NCBI GenBank assembly: GCA_964396265.1
Contig: CAYNEM010000009.1
Coordinates: 1 to 64,000, forward strand
Source: EA-27 sp964396265
GTDB taxonomy: Archaea > Thermoplasmatota > Thermoplasmata > RBG-16-68-12 > EA-27
Length of the DNA: 64,000 nt
Reading direction: 5' to 3'
Numbering within the stretch: the stretch's first letter is position 1; the number at the start of each line of letters is the position of its first letter. This document shows, one piece after another, positions 1-8,810 of the stretch. A program made the position numbers and the translations under genes. The notes below the pieces were generated by a model. The model ran no database searches. It was given only the letters and a program-made list of their open reading frames with translations, and was not told the DNA's origin.

Positions 1-2242
1 TCATCTCGTCGATCTGCGGGATCGGGTAGGCGTTCGCGTCGATGACATTGTCGAGGAGGTGCACGGACGTGCGGATGCTCGCCTCGAGCTTCTTCCAGTC
101 GACGTCCCATTTCCCACCGGCGGACATCATGTGCTTGTCGAGGTCGAGCGATCCCAGGTTGCACGACTCGAACGGCAAAAGGGGCTGTTCACCGCAATTG
201 TGAAGGACGAACCCGTTGCCCACAAAGGAGTGTGTGAGCGGTTCCGCCAGATCGTACACCTCCGCCATGCCGACAGATTCCACCGCCACCACGACATCCT
301 CGAAGGTCTCCCGGTGATACACGTGCGCACGAAGCGCGGCCGCCTTCTCGGCGGAAACAGATCCCGCGAGGATGTCCAACAGGAGCGGAACGTTCGCCTT
401 CGATATACTCAGCTCGAACAGCTCCCGAGCCGTCCCGTAAGACCGCTTCTCCCCCGCGACGGTCGTGTACAGGAACACCCTGGGGGTAGATTTCGTCCGG
501 CGGTAGACTGTGGCGCGCACACCCAGATGGAGTAGGAGACGCTGAACGTCGTCGACGAGATTGCGAGACGTCGAGGTGAGTCGGAGGTACGCGTTCGAGC
601 CCTGAAGGAAGTTCGCGGTGCCATCCGATCCGAACAGTCCTCGGAGGAATCCGACAACGGCATCCCGGGGGGCGCGGAAGAGTGGTGTGGGAATGCGTTT
701 TTCGTGACCTTGCCAGGCGCCGACACCAAGCTGCTGGAAGAACGCGACGAGATACTTGGAGTGGAACGAGAGGTGGTACACGCCGTTCTCGCGGCGGATC
801 GGCAGTATGCGCCGGCCGAGAATCGCTGACACGCACCTCTGGATCCGCTCCATGGTGTTCGTTTCGTCGGATGCAAATGTGAACCCGACGCGACAATTCC
901 TGTCTCCGGCCCGGAGCCAGCCGTCGCCGATCAGCCACCCGAGGGTGAATCCGAGGTCCTCGGACCACTCGCGCGGGAAGTGGAACCGGTACGTCCGTCC
1001 GTTCTTTCCTCGAATCTCGTCGGGAGACGTAAAGGGGAGCGCGCGCTCTGTCGAGAAGGACCCCTCCGCGGACTGAATCAGAACTCTTGTCCCCGCATCG
1101 AGCTCCCCGAGTGGCCGCCAGCCGTCGGGAGTCAGGAAACGGTGATCCGCCGTTGCCTTGACGGAATAGCCCGACTTCGTGACCAGGCGGTGGACAGGCC
1201 TCACGCCCGTCTGCCAGATGCGCGTCGCGAGGGCGCTGACGGTACCCAGCTGGACGAGGTGCGAACCCGTTGTCGCCGCCCGAACGTCAACGTCCAACAA
1301 GACGGAGCCGCGATTGGCGAGCTCCGCAATGGGGACGAGACCTTCCGCCGTAGCAATCAGCGTGTCCCCCGTCACGCACGGGTTCGTCGCCTCGAAGTCC
1401 GTGATGTGCGGACACGGGTTCGTCCTGTTCGTCGTGTCGATGAAGAACAGGCCGGGCTCGCCGTTCTTCCACGCCTGGTGGGCGATCTTGTCGAAGACTG
1501 TGCGCGCATCGAGCGACGCCACGACCTCGCCGGAGCGTGGATTGACGACGTCATACGTCTCCCCCTTCCGCACCGCTTCCATGAAGCGGTCCGTGACCGC
1601 GACAGAGATGTTGAAGTTCGTGACCTGCGTGAGGTCGTCCTTACAGGTGACAAACTCGAGGATGTCCGGGTGGTCCACGCGCAGAATCCCCATGTTCGCT
1701 CCCCGACGTTTTCCGCCTTGTTTCACGGTCTGCGTGGAAGCGTCGAAAATCCTCATGAACGACACGGGGCCGGAGGCGACGCCCATCGTGCTCTTCACGA
1801 AATCACCCTTCGGACGCAGGCGGGAGAAACCAAATCCTGTTCCTCCCCCTGACTGGTGGATCTTCGCCTGCCACTTCAGAGCATCGAAGATCCCATCGAG
1901 GCTGTCCTCCACGGGCAACACGAAACACGCCGCCAGCTGTTGCAAGTCGAGCCCCGCGTTCATCAGGGTCGGCGAGTTCGGCAGGAACTCCGTGGAGGCC
2001 ATCAGGCGGTAGAATTCCCGCGCGGTCTCCCAGACCTGCTCCTCGCTCGCACCGTAGAGACGATCGGCCTCGGCGAGGTTCCACGCGACCCGCCAGAACA
2101 TCTCGCCGGGGGTTTCCACGACCTTGCTCGTCTCATCTCGCTTCAGGTACCGCCTCTCCAAGACCGCGAGGGCGTTGGGGGACAGCTTGGGCTCGGGCTC
2201 ACCGAGAGCGGGGGTTGTATGGGTAAATTCGACGATGGCCAT
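1..2242 (-). CDS. nrdJ: Adenosylcobalamin-dependent ribonucleotide reductase (class II), N-terminal part, intein-containing
   Basis: Reduces ribonucleotides to deoxyribonucleotides. The frame is open from an ATG at 2242 to the left window edge, so the C-terminus is missing. The host protein shows the class II hallmarks SGGGTGFGFSRLRP, KQGGKRRGANMG and HPDI, and resumes after the intein as CGEQPLLPFESCNLGS. An intein-coding insertion (codons 289-682) sits between the Pro and Cys of the conserved NPCGE motif. The class II rather than class I assignment rests on motif style, and the missing C-terminal region would settle it. No cobalamin genes are visible. The spacer to gcvT (2243-2433) has TATA-like stretches near 2302 and 2315 but no clear promoter. 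Confidence 0.93.
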   Translation of the reverse strand, partial: MAIVEFTHTTPALGEPEPKLSPNALAVLERRYLKRDETSKVVETPGEMFWRVAWNLAEADRLYGASEEQVWETAREFYRLMASTEFLPNSPTLMNAGLDLQQLAACFVLPVEDSLDGIFDALKWQAKIHQSGGGTGFGFSRLRPKGDFVKSTMGVASGPVSFMRIFDASTQTVKQGGKRRGANMGILRVDHPDILEFVTCKDDLTQVTNFNISVAVTDRFMEAVRKGETYDVVNPRSGEVVASLDARTVFDKIAHQAWKNGEPGLFFIDTTNRTNPCPHITDFEATNPCVTGDTLIATAEGLVPIAELANRGSVLLDVDVRAATTGSHLVQLGTVSALATRIWQTGVRPVHRLVTKSGYSVKATADHRFLTPDGWRPLGELDAGTRVLIQSAEGSFSTERALPFTSPDEIRGKNGRTYRFHFPREWSEDLGFTLGWLIGDGWLRAGDRNCRVGFTFASDETNTMERIQRCVSAILGRRILPIRRENGVYHLSFHSKYLVAFFQQLGVGAWQGHEKRIPTPLFRAPRDAVVGFLRGLFGSDGTANFLQGSNAYLRLTSTSRNLVDDVQRLLLHLGVRATVYRRTKSTPRVFLYTTVAGEKRSYGTARELFELSISKANVPLLLDILAGSVSAEKAAALRAHVYHRETFEDVVVAVESVGMAEVYDLAEPLTHSFVGNGFVLHNCGEQPLLPFESCNLGSLDLDKHMMSAGGKWDVDWKKLEASIRTSVHLLDNVIDANAYPIPQIDEM
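197..1378 (-). mobile_element. Intein with LAGLIDADG (DOD) homing endonuclease inside nrdJ
   Basis: A 394-residue in-frame insertion that should self-splice from the reductase. It starts with Cys in the block A sequence CVTGDTLI, has block B TADHRFLT at intein residues 76-83, two DOD motifs (LGWLIGDGW near 146-154 and FLRGLFGSDG near 244-253), a block F-like YDLAEPLTHSFVGNGF, and ends in His-Asn before a +1 Cys. All splicing residues (Cys1, block B His, penultimate His, terminal Asn, Cys+1) are present. The insertion point, NP|CGEQPL, is the one I recall for the small Methanothermobacter RIR1 intein. That one lacks an endonuclease, whereas this one keeps both DOD motifs and could be a mobile full-length form. 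Confidence 0.95.
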
Positions 2243-2433
2243 GCCAGTCACCTCTCATGCTACCGATGGGATGCAGGTCCTCCGGGGGTGAGCGCGGCGT
2301 ATAGTGGTGGGTGATATAATGAATTCTGAACGCGCTCTGTTACCAGGGCCCTCATCCGAGTTACCACCTTTGTTACCACGCCCAGGCTTTCAACATGACG
2401 GCGTACGTGTACGCCTCCATGGAAGACGCGCAA

Positions 2434-3585
2434 CTACACGAATGGCGGTGCTTTCACGACGGCCGGGAGCGCCCGTCCGCGCACGAGGACGTTGACGTTC
2501 GTGCCCGCGGTGGCCGCGTCAGGACGCATGTATGCGAGGGCGATTCCGGCCCTCAGCGACGGAGACATCGTCCCGCTCGTGACGACTCCGACCTTGACCC
2601 CGTCGAGCCAGACCTCGCATCCGTGCCTGGGGATGCCGCGGTCTTTCATGAGGAGGCCTACCAACCGATCGTGGTCGCCTTGTTCCCTCTGGCGGCGAAG
2701 GGCGTCGCGACCGACGAACTCGTGGTCCCATTTCACGAGGCGCTCCGACGCGGCTTCCAACGGCGTCTGCGTACCGTCGAAGTCCGTGCCGGAGAGGAGG
2801 TAACCCTTCTCGAGCCGCAAGGTGTCGCGCGCTCCAAGGCCCGCAGGTCGCAGGCCCGCATCCTTCCCCGCCGCCAAGAGTCCCTCCCAGAGGACGACCC
2901 CGAGGTCGTTGTCCGGGAATAGCTCGAACCCATCCTCGCCCGTATATCCCGTGCGCGTCACGAAACTGTGATCCGCGGTGCCAGGCGCCGTCGGCCCCCA
3001 CCCCACCGCTTCCGGTGGAGGTGCGTCTGAAGACCGGCTCACGCCGAGCCTCCGGTGCAGGAGCAGCTCGACCACGGTACCGCGGAACGACCTCAGGGCC
3101 TCCATGTCGGAGGTCACCGCTAGTTGGAGGATTCGGGCGGCCTTAGGTCCCTGCAGGGCGAGACACACGTAGTCCGAGGTCATGTCCTGAATATTCTCTT
3201 CTGCGCGATGACGGTGGAGCCATCGGAGCACGCGATCCCGCGGCCCCGCGTTGCAGACGATAAAGAACCGATCGGCGGCCAAACATGTGATGATGACATC
3301 ATCGATGATTCGACCCTCGTCATCGCACAGGAGAGTGTAGCGTGCGCGGAGTGGCGTCCTTGGGATATCGTTGGTGGACAGACCGCTCAGGAAATTCCAC
3401 GACGTCCGTCCGGAGACCATGACCTTACCCATGTGGCTGACGTCGAATAGGCCCGCGCCTTCACGGACCGCCCGGTGCTCCGCCATGATTCCTTCATATT
3501 GGAGAGGCATCTCCCAGCCGCCGAACTCGACCATGGATGCGCCGGTACCGACGTGGAGATCGTAGAGGGGCGTTCGGAGGGGCAT
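2434..3585 (-). CDS. gcvT: Aminomethyltransferase (glycine cleavage T protein)
   Basis: T protein of glycine cleavage: releases ammonia from the aminomethyl-lipoyl H protein and gives methylene-tetrahydrofolate. The 383-residue product shows GcvT features: RTPLYDLHV near the N-terminus, FDVSHMGKV, the folate-site region around NDI, RTGYTGEDGFE and the C-terminal GTMSPSL. The frame runs upstream to 3687, but the ATG at 3585 begins exactly at MPLRTPLYDLH where family members start, and the upstream part is unlike the family. No gcvH or gcvP lies in the window. A divergent membrane-protein gene begins 41 bp away. Confidence 0.93.
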   Translation of the reverse strand: MPLRTPLYDLHVGTGASMVEFGGWEMPLQYEGIMAEHRAVREGAGLFDVSHMGKVMVSGRTSWNFLSGLSTNDIPRTPLRARYTLLCDDEGRIIDDVIITCLAADRFFIVCNAGPRDRVLRWLHRHRAEENIQDMTSDYVCLALQGPKAARILQLAVTSDMEALRSFRGTVVELLLHRRLGVSRSSDAPPPEAVGWGPTAPGTADHSFVTRTGYTGEDGFELFPDNDLGVVLWEGLLAAGKDAGLRPAGLGARDTLRLEKGYLLSGTDFDGTQTPLEAASERLVKWDHEFVGRDALRRQREQGDHDRLVGLLMKDRGIPRHGCEVWLDGVKVGVVTSGTMSPSLRAGIALAYMRPDAATAGTNVNVLVRGRALPAVVKAPPFV

Positions 3586-3626
3586 CCTGACCGTGACCCA
3601 AGGCCCGAGGCGATAAAGGCCTTTGC

Positions 3627-4064
3627 ATGGGAATCTATTTGAACAGTTTCCCCATAGACACGCGCGTGCGCCTGCAGGACATCCCACGTGAACTCCGGCT
3701 CGAGATCAGTACCATGGTGTTCATCGCCGGCCTTGTCATGATGATCCTGACGGTCGATCGCTACCTGCTCGGAGGCTCCGGAGCCGGCAGCAAGCTTCCG
3801 GACTTCCTTCAGGACATCGATCGCCGAATCGGCAATTGGATCATCTGGATCGCGTTCCTCGGTATCCTGGTCGTCCTCATCGGGGGATGGTACCTCCAGG
3901 ACACAATCCGGAAGCGCCGCGAGTTCGGACGTCTCCTGAGCACAGACAGTAAAGCGAAGTTTGTGCGAAACCAGCAGCATCTCGAGGAACTCGCCCACTG
4001 GTACCTGGGTCGAGAATATGTGAAGAGATTCGAGGAGAAAAAGCAGGACTTCGCCATCAAGTAG
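3627..4064 (+). CDS. Small membrane protein, DUF3198-like
   Basis: Function unknown. The 145-residue product has about 30 polar residues, then two membrane segments (about 31-49, MVFIAGLVMMILTVDRYL, and about 71-92, IIWIAFLGILVVLIGGWYL), then a charged helical cytoplasmic-type tail. The arrangement resembles DUF3198 proteins that I recall from Thermoplasmata; this is from memory and unverified. It is transcribed divergently from gcvT. Its stop overlaps the 3' end of hflX by 8 bp in a convergent arrangement. Base composition is somewhat less GC-rich than most neighbours. Confidence 0.75.
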   Translation: MGIYLNSFPIDTRVRLQDIPRELRLEISTMVFIAGLVMMILTVDRYLLGGSGAGSKLPDFLQDIDRRIGNWIIWIAFLGILVVLIGGWYLQDTIRKRREFGRLLSTDSKAKFVRNQQHLEELAHWYLGREYVKRFEEKKQDFAIK

Positions 4065-5307
4065 GGGTCTTCGGACCTTGCACGATCTCGGCCCTCGCAC
4101 GGATCTCCGGCAAATCTCTCTCTTGACAACGCAGTCGGACCATGACCCCACCTGAGTCTTGCGAAGACTCTAGGACTTCGGCGTGGTCGTGGAGCCAACT
4201 CAAGAATGACGGTCCTCCGTCCTTGTGAGAGAACCGGATGGACACCTCGATGGGATAGCGAAACTCCCTAATGATGAGGTTACGCAACTCATCAAGACTC
4301 TGGCCGACGACGACGGACACCCGGACGGGAGGTCGTCCAAATACAGATCGTTCCAGAATCCTGATGGCTTCCTCGACACTTGCCTCGTCAACAAGATCGG
4401 TTTTCGCAAGCACGGGTTGGATGGACTGTGCCGACGCTCCAGGCAGCAGGACGCTGGACGCCAGCAAGACCTTTTCCTCGAAGTCCTCTATGGCGTCGGA
4501 GACATCGAAAAGGAGGAGGACCAAGTCCGAGGCGTATACCTCCTCAAATGTCGAACGAAACGCATCGACGAGCCACAGAGGAACGTTGGATACGAGTCCA
4601 ACCGTGTCCGTGAGGAGGATTCGTCTCTTGGCATTGGGAAGCGATCTTGTGGTTGTCGCTAGTGTCGTGAATGGACGATTGTCCACGAGAACGCGCTCCC
4701 CGCTCAGGGCGTTGAACAGGGAACTCTTGCCCGCGTTCGCATAGCCCGCGATGCTCACCTGACGAAAGTCCCGCTCTTCGCGGTGGTCCCTACGAAGTGC
4801 CCGCTCCTTCCGGATTGCACGCAGCGCCGCCCGGTTTTTAACGATCTTCCGTTTCACGGTCTCGTAGTAGGAGTCGACCCGATACTCTCCGCCGGCCATG
4901 AACCCCGGACGCTCACCGGCCACGCTCGCGTGGATCCATTCTCTGAGAATTGGGACCTCATACTGAAGCATCGCGAGTTCGACCTGGAGCTTCGCCTCTC
5001 GGGTGCTCGCACGTCGTGTGAAGATTTCAAGGATGACGCGTAATCGGTCGAAGCACTGGACCTTGAGCGCGCGCTCGAGTTCGAAGTGCTGGCTCGGACG
5101 AAGCTCGCCCGCGACGACGACCGCCTGCACGGCGGAAGACTCGACGGCTTTCTTCAACTCCTCGAGTTTTCCCTTCCCGACAAAGTATCGAGGATCGGGT
5201 CTGGGCCTCCGCTGGACGAACTCCCCCCGCAGGCGATACCCCGCAGAGTCAATCAGGGCTCGGATCTCGTCGAGACGGTTTCCGAGGCCCACGAGTAGGA
5301 CGTCCAA
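4057..5307 (-). CDS. hflX: GTPase HflX
   Basis: Ribosome-associated GTPase. The product has the N-terminal HflX domain (VGKGKLEELK, RASTREAKLQVELAMLQYE), a helical linker, and a G domain with P-loop GYANAGKSS, switch-I region TTLATTTR, G3 DTVG and an AKTD sequence at the G4 position (canonical NKxD, first residue altered as in several HflX proteins). The frame is open to an ATG at 5433, but that would leave only 2 bp before the divergent moaD start and add about 40 unlike residues. I chose the TTG at 5307, which begins at LDVLLVG where family homology begins and gives 416 residues. The start is the uncertain part. Confidence 0.9.
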   Translation of the reverse strand: MDVLLVGLGNRLDEIRALIDSAGYRLRGEFVQRRPRPDPRYFVGKGKLEELKKAVESSAVQAVVVAGELRPSQHFELERALKVQCFDRLRVILEIFTRRASTREAKLQVELAMLQYEVPILREWIHASVAGERPGFMAGGEYRVDSYYETVKRKIVKNRAALRAIRKERALRRDHREERDFRQVSIAGYANAGKSSLFNALSGERVLVDNRPFTTLATTTRSLPNAKRRILLTDTVGLVSNVPLWLVDAFRSTFEEVYASDLVLLLFDVSDAIEDFEEKVLLASSVLLPGASAQSIQPVLAKTDLVDEASVEEAIRILERSVFGRPPVRVSVVVGQSLDELRNLIIREFRYPIEVSIRFSHKDGGPSFLSWLHDHAEVLESSQDSGGVMVRLRCQERDLPEIRARAEIVQGPKTPT

Positions 5308-5383
5308 CGTCCGACCTAGGTGGCCCTGGGTCGAAAAGGCTTTCCATCGGAAGAAGAGGGGTGGGTGGGCGGCGGCCGGAGAA

Positions 5384-5393
5384 CCCTTAAGGG
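5384..5393. promoter_or_regulatory. Palindromic TATA-like box between hflX and the moa operon
   Basis: The sequence CCCTTAAGGG is a perfect palindrome in an otherwise very GC-rich spacer. It lies about 47 bp before the moaDE ATG and about 80 bp before the proposed hflX TTG, so it could serve either or both directions with short leaders. This is inferred from position and base composition only. Confidence 0.45.
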
Positions 5394-5435
5394 GCTGCGG
5401 CGGTATCGTCAGACCCCAACTTCCGGTGGACACCT

Positions 5436-6056
5436 ATGGACGTGACCGTACGGTTCTTTGCCAGCCTTCGGGAGGTGACAGGCCTTCGCGATACCTCGTT
5501 TCGGGTGGAGGCCGGCTCGACCCTCGAGAATCTCCTCGACTCCCTCATAGAAGCGTACCCAGGCCTTCAGCGTCATCGGGAGTCCATGCTCCTGGCGGTG
5601 AACGAGGAGTTCGCGGATCTGCGGACCCCGCTCCAAGCGGGGGACCAAGTCGCACTCCTTCCGCCGGTCAGCGGCGGGTCCTCTCGCCAATGCTGGGTCC
5701 AGGGAGGGACCATCGATGTCGAGGCGGTCCTCCGCCTCGTCCGCGACGCCCGTGCGGGTGCTGTCGTCCTGTTCCTCGGTACCGTGCGGGACGAGCCTGG
5801 TGTGGCTGCCCTTGAGTACGAGGCCTACGAGTCCATGGCGGTGAAGCAGCTCGAGCGGTTGCGGAAGGAGGCGAGGAGCACGTTCGGCGTCGTCGAGATG
5901 GCGATCGTTCAGCGCACGGGTCGTCTCCCCGTGGGTGAGACGTCCGTCGCCGTCGCGTGCAGCGCGCCCCACCGCCAGGCCGCTTTCGACGCGTGCGAGT
6001 GGGCGATGGACGAGCTCAAGAAGACCGTGCCCATCTGGAAGACGGAGCGGGAATAA
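5436..6056 (+). CDS. moaDE: MoaD-MoaE fusion, molybdopterin synthase
   Basis: Both subunits of molybdopterin synthase, which inserts sulfur into cyclic pyranopterin monophosphate, lie in one 206-residue chain. Residues 1-82 are a ubiquitin-like MoaD domain (VRFFASLREVTG, ending VALLPPVSGG). Residues 90-206 are MoaE (FLGTVRDE, LEYEAYESMA, and the active-site Lys region KKTVPIWKTE). The MoaD Gly-Gly that must become a thiocarboxylate is internal, followed by SSRQCW, so proteolysis after GG or another mechanism is needed, as known for the mycobacterial MoaX fusion. It is first in an operon, and moaC starts at the base after its stop. Confidence 0.93.
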   Translation: MDVTVRFFASLREVTGLRDTSFRVEAGSTLENLLDSLIEAYPGLQRHRESMLLAVNEEFADLRTPLQAGDQVALLPPVSGGSSRQCWVQGGTIDVEAVLRLVRDARAGAVVLFLGTVRDEPGVAALEYEAYESMAVKQLERLRKEARSTFGVVEMAIVQRTGRLPVGETSVAVACSAPHRQAAFDACEWAMDELKKTVPIWKTERE

Positions 6057-6485
6057 GTGATTGACATCTCTTCGAAGGAGGACGTCCCGAGGCGCGCAGT
6101 GGCGAGCGGCGAGCTCGTCCTACAGCGCACGACCCTGGCGGCAATCCGGGGGGGCGAGATCGAGAAAGGCGATGTGCTCGCGTCGGCCCGGGTCGCAGCG
6201 CTCCTTGCCGCCAAAAAGGTGTGGGAGGCGCTCCCCTACTGCCACCCGATCCCGATCACCGCCGCAGATGCGACGTTCGAACTGAGGGAAGATCGGCTCG
6301 AGGCGTCCGTCGAGGTGGCCGCGACATACAAGACCGGCGTGGAGATGGAAGCGCTCTATGCCTGCGCGGTGGCGCTCCTCACCGCGTGGGACATGGTGAA
6401 GAAACACGAGAAGGACGAGGCGGGTCAGTACCCGCGGGCCCGGATCGAGAACCTTCGCGTCGTGACCAAGGAGAAGGGCCGTTGA
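6057..6485 (+). CDS. moaC: Cyclic pyranopterin monophosphate synthase
   Basis: MoaC rearranges the MoaA product to cyclic pyranopterin monophosphate. The 142 residues include the family motifs WEALPYCHPIPIT (catalytic His), TYKTGVEMEAL and the basic KKHEKDE segment. The GTG start at 6057 directly follows the moaDE TAA, and the gene overlaps moaB by 4 nt, so translation is probably coupled. No moaA lies in the window, so that gene must be elsewhere. Confidence 0.96.
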   Translation: MIDISSKEDVPRRAVASGELVLQRTTLAAIRGGEIEKGDVLASARVAALLAAKKVWEALPYCHPIPITAADATFELREDRLEASVEVAATYKTGVEMEALYACAVALLTAWDMVKKHEKDEAGQYPRARIENLRVVTKEKGR

Positions 6486-6982
6486 CCGCTGTCGAGGAGC
6501 ATCGAGCGCATGCGCCCACGGACGTCGCGTGTGGGGTCGTCACGATCAGTGATTCCCGGACGGAGGCCACGGACGAGTCGGGAGAGCTCCTGAAGAGGAT
6601 GCTCCGGGAGGCGCGCCACGCGGTCGTCTTCTATGCAATCGTGAAGGACGACGGGCCCTCGATCGTCGACGCCGTGGACCGCGCAGAGGCGACGTGCGAC
6701 GTCGTCATCACCAACGGCGGCACCGGACTGTCCGCGCGCGACGTCACCATCGAGACCCTCGCCCCGCGCCTCGAGAAGGTCCTCCCGGGGTTCGGCGAGC
6801 TGTTCCGAATGTTGAGCTTCTCCAAGATCGGGAGCGCTGCGATGATGAGCCGCGCGGTTGCCGGCGTGTACAAGGGCAGCCTCGTGTTCTGCCTCCCCGG
6901 CTCGCCGCAGGCTTGCGAGCTGGCACTCACGTCGTTGATTCTCCCCGAGATTGGGCATGCGGTCGGTGTGATGCGCCGATGA
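6482..6982 (+). CDS. moaB: Molybdopterin adenylyltransferase-type protein (MoaB/MogA)
   Basis: Adenylylates molybdopterin before metal insertion. The 166 residues carry the MoCF-binding fold: VVTISDSRTEATDESG near the N-terminus, DVVITNGGTGLSARD (substrate-binding GGTG loop) and FCLPGSP. It starts at a TTG that overlaps the moaC stop (4-nt overlap), and its own stop overlaps the moeA ATG by 4 nt. The frame is open further upstream, but that part antiparallels moaC and is unlike the family. Confidence 0.93.
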   Translation: MTAVEEHRAHAPTDVACGVVTISDSRTEATDESGELLKRMLREARHAVVFYAIVKDDGPSIVDAVDRAEATCDVVITNGGTGLSARDVTIETLAPRLEKVLPGFGELFRMLSFSKIGSAAMMSRAVAGVYKGSLVFCLPGSPQACELALTSLILPEIGHAVGVMRR

Positions 6983-8235
6983 AGGCCGCGGGGCACGACC
7001 ACGATGACCGGCAGCACCACGGACGTGGCATGCGTCCCCTCAGGGCCCTCGTGTCCCTCGATGATGCCCTGAAGATGCTCATGGCCCTCGCGAGGCCGGT
7101 CGATCGAACGGAGCGGGTGCCCCTCCGCGAGGCGCTCCGCCGCGTTGTCGCCGAGGACCTCATGTCGCAGATCTTCGTCCCCCTGGCGGACCGCGCGGCG
7201 ATGGACGGCTATGCGGTGAGGGCCGCAGCCACGTTCTCCGCGGGGAAGCACCACCCGGTCGCCCTGCGGCGAATCGAGACGCTGTATGCGGACTCCGTAC
7301 CGACGAGGACCGTGGCGAAAGCGGCATGCGTGGAGGTGGCGACGGGGGCGACCTTGCCGAAGGGGGCCGACGCGGTCGTCATGGTCGAGGACACGGAGCT
7401 CGAGGGAGATGTCGTGCGCGTCTACTCCCCAGTGCATCCCGGGGAGAACGTCTCTCGGCGGGGGGAGGACATCCGGAAGGGCGAGCGGGTCGTTCGCTCA
7501 GGAGAGCTCCTCACCCCCGCCAGGATCGGTGCCGTCGCGGCGGTAGGGGCGAAAGACGTCCCGGTGTACGCGAAGCCCCAGGTCGCGGTCCTCACCACGG
7601 GCGACGAGGTCATCGCGCCGGGCGAGCGTATCCGGCCCGGGCTCGTTTACGACATCAACGCGCACACGATGGCCGCCGTCATCCTCGGGTGCGGCGCGGA
7701 ACCCATCATGCTGGGTCGCGTGCGGGACACAGTCGAGGCCCTGAAGAGAGCGATTCGCAGGGCCGCAGCGTACGATCTCGTCGTGTTCAGTGGAGGTTCG
7801 AGTGTGGGGGAGAAGGACATGGTCATCGACGCGCTTGAGGAGATGGGCAAGGTGAGATTCCATGGCGTGGCGGTGAAGCCCGGCAAGCCGACCGTGCTCG
7901 GGGTCGTCGGCGACAAGGCCGTCCTTGGGATGCCGGGATACCCAACGTCGTGCCTCTCGAACTGCTACATGATGCTCGCGCCGATGCTCCGGGCGATGGC
8001 GCGACTGCCGCCAGAGGTGCAAAGGACGGTCGAGGCGCCCCTCAGCAAGCGTCTCGTCTCCTCCGTCGGGCGCGTCGAGTTCCACACGGTACGCCTCGAG
8101 AACGGCATGGCGGTGCCGGCGTACAAGGAGAGCGGAGCGATCACCTCGATGGCGCACGCCGACGGATACATCGAGATCCCCGCGAACATGGACCTCCTCG
8201 AGAAGGGAGAGCGGGTCCGGGTCGTGCTCTTCTGA
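6979..8235 (+). CDS. moeA: Molybdopterin molybdenumtransferase MoeA
   Basis: Inserts molybdate (or tungstate) into adenylylated molybdopterin. The 418 residues contain the MoeA N-terminal domain with PLADRAAMDGYAV, the GATLPKGADAVVMVED segment, the MoCF domain with TTGDE and VFSGGSSVGEKD, PGKPTVLG and LPGYPTS-like GMPGYPTS, and the C-terminal beta-barrel domain. The first 17 residues are rich in His and Asp (HDHDDRQHHGRG) and may be dispensable; a second ATG at 7030 begins at MRPLRAL where homology starts. It is the last gene of the moa operon. Confidence 0.95.
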   Translation: MKAAGHDHDDRQHHGRGMRPLRALVSLDDALKMLMALARPVDRTERVPLREALRRVVAEDLMSQIFVPLADRAAMDGYAVRAAATFSAGKHHPVALRRIETLYADSVPTRTVAKAACVEVATGATLPKGADAVVMVEDTELEGDVVRVYSPVHPGENVSRRGEDIRKGERVVRSGELLTPARIGAVAAVGAKDVPVYAKPQVAVLTTGDEVIAPGERIRPGLVYDINAHTMAAVILGCGAEPIMLGRVRDTVEALKRAIRRAAAYDLVVFSGGSSVGEKDMVIDALEEMGKVRFHGVAVKPGKPTVLGVVGDKAVLGMPGYPTSCLSNCYMMLAPMLRAMARLPPEVQRTVEAPLSKRLVSSVGRVEFHTVRLENGMAVPAYKESGAITSMAHADGYIEIPANMDLLEKGERVRVVLF

Positions 8236-8308
8236 TGGCGGCTCGGTTGACGTAGGGATAGCAGAGGAACCGGATCGGATTCTGCGGATCGCCCGGGGAC
8301 AGTGCTGA

Positions 8309-8315
8309 CTTATAG
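8309..8315 (+). promoter_or_regulatory. TATA-like box of the acetyltransferase gene
   Basis: CTTATAG is centred 28 bp before the ATG at 8340 with no Shine-Dalgarno between, which fits a leaderless archaeal promoter. Confidence 0.6.
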
Positions 8316-8339
8316 TTCGCGCTTGCGTGCGGGACGGCG

Positions 8340-8780
8340 ATGGTCGTCGTCGAGCGGGCCACACCCTCGGACCGCACCGAGGTCGAGTATCTCGTGGCCG
8401 CGTACCACGCGTCCGAAGGCGTCGCCCCGCAGCCTGGCCACATCGCCTGGGCGGTGGAGCAGCAGCTCATGGGCCGGTTCCCAGGCGTGCTCCTCATCGC
8501 TCGCGAGGGCGCTAGCGCGGTCGGCGTCGCCCTGGCGGCGTACCAACCCTCTGCCGAGCTGGGTCGGATCCTGCAGGTCAACGATTTCTTCGTGGAGCCC
8601 GAGTTCCGGCGAAGGGGGGTGGGCCGTGCGCTCGCGACGCGGGTCCTCGCCGAGGCCGCCGCCATGGGAATCGATCAGGTGGCCCTCGAGATCACGCCGA
8701 CGAACGAGGTTGCCGCGTTGTTCTGGCGGTCACTCGGATTCCAGACTGCGGGTCGCACGGTCTACAGCCGGGCCCCATGA
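8340..8780 (+). CDS. GNAT family N-acetyltransferase
   Basis: Predicted acetyl-CoA-dependent acetyltransferase of 146 residues. The acetyl-CoA site is visible as VNDFFVEPEFRRRGVGRAL (the R-R-x-G-V/I-G loop), followed by LEITPTNEVAALFWRSLGF, a typical GNAT strand-helix-strand ending. The substrate is unknown. It is transcribed from its own promoter and lies convergent to the zinc-finger gene 30 bp away. Confidence 0.88.
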   Translation: MVVVERATPSDRTEVEYLVAAYHASEGVAPQPGHIAWAVEQQLMGRFPGVLLIAREGASAVGVALAAYQPSAELGRILQVNDFFVEPEFRRRGVGRALATRVLAEAAAMGIDQVALEITPTNEVAALFWRSLGFQTAGRTVYSRAP

Positions 8781-8810
8781 TCATCATCCGGCCCTCGGGG
8801 GCTGGTCCGG

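Noticed and set aside
189..968. Open frames on both strands inside the intein region
   Set aside because: They are in other frames of the continuous nrdJ-intein reading frame, which explains the whole interval.
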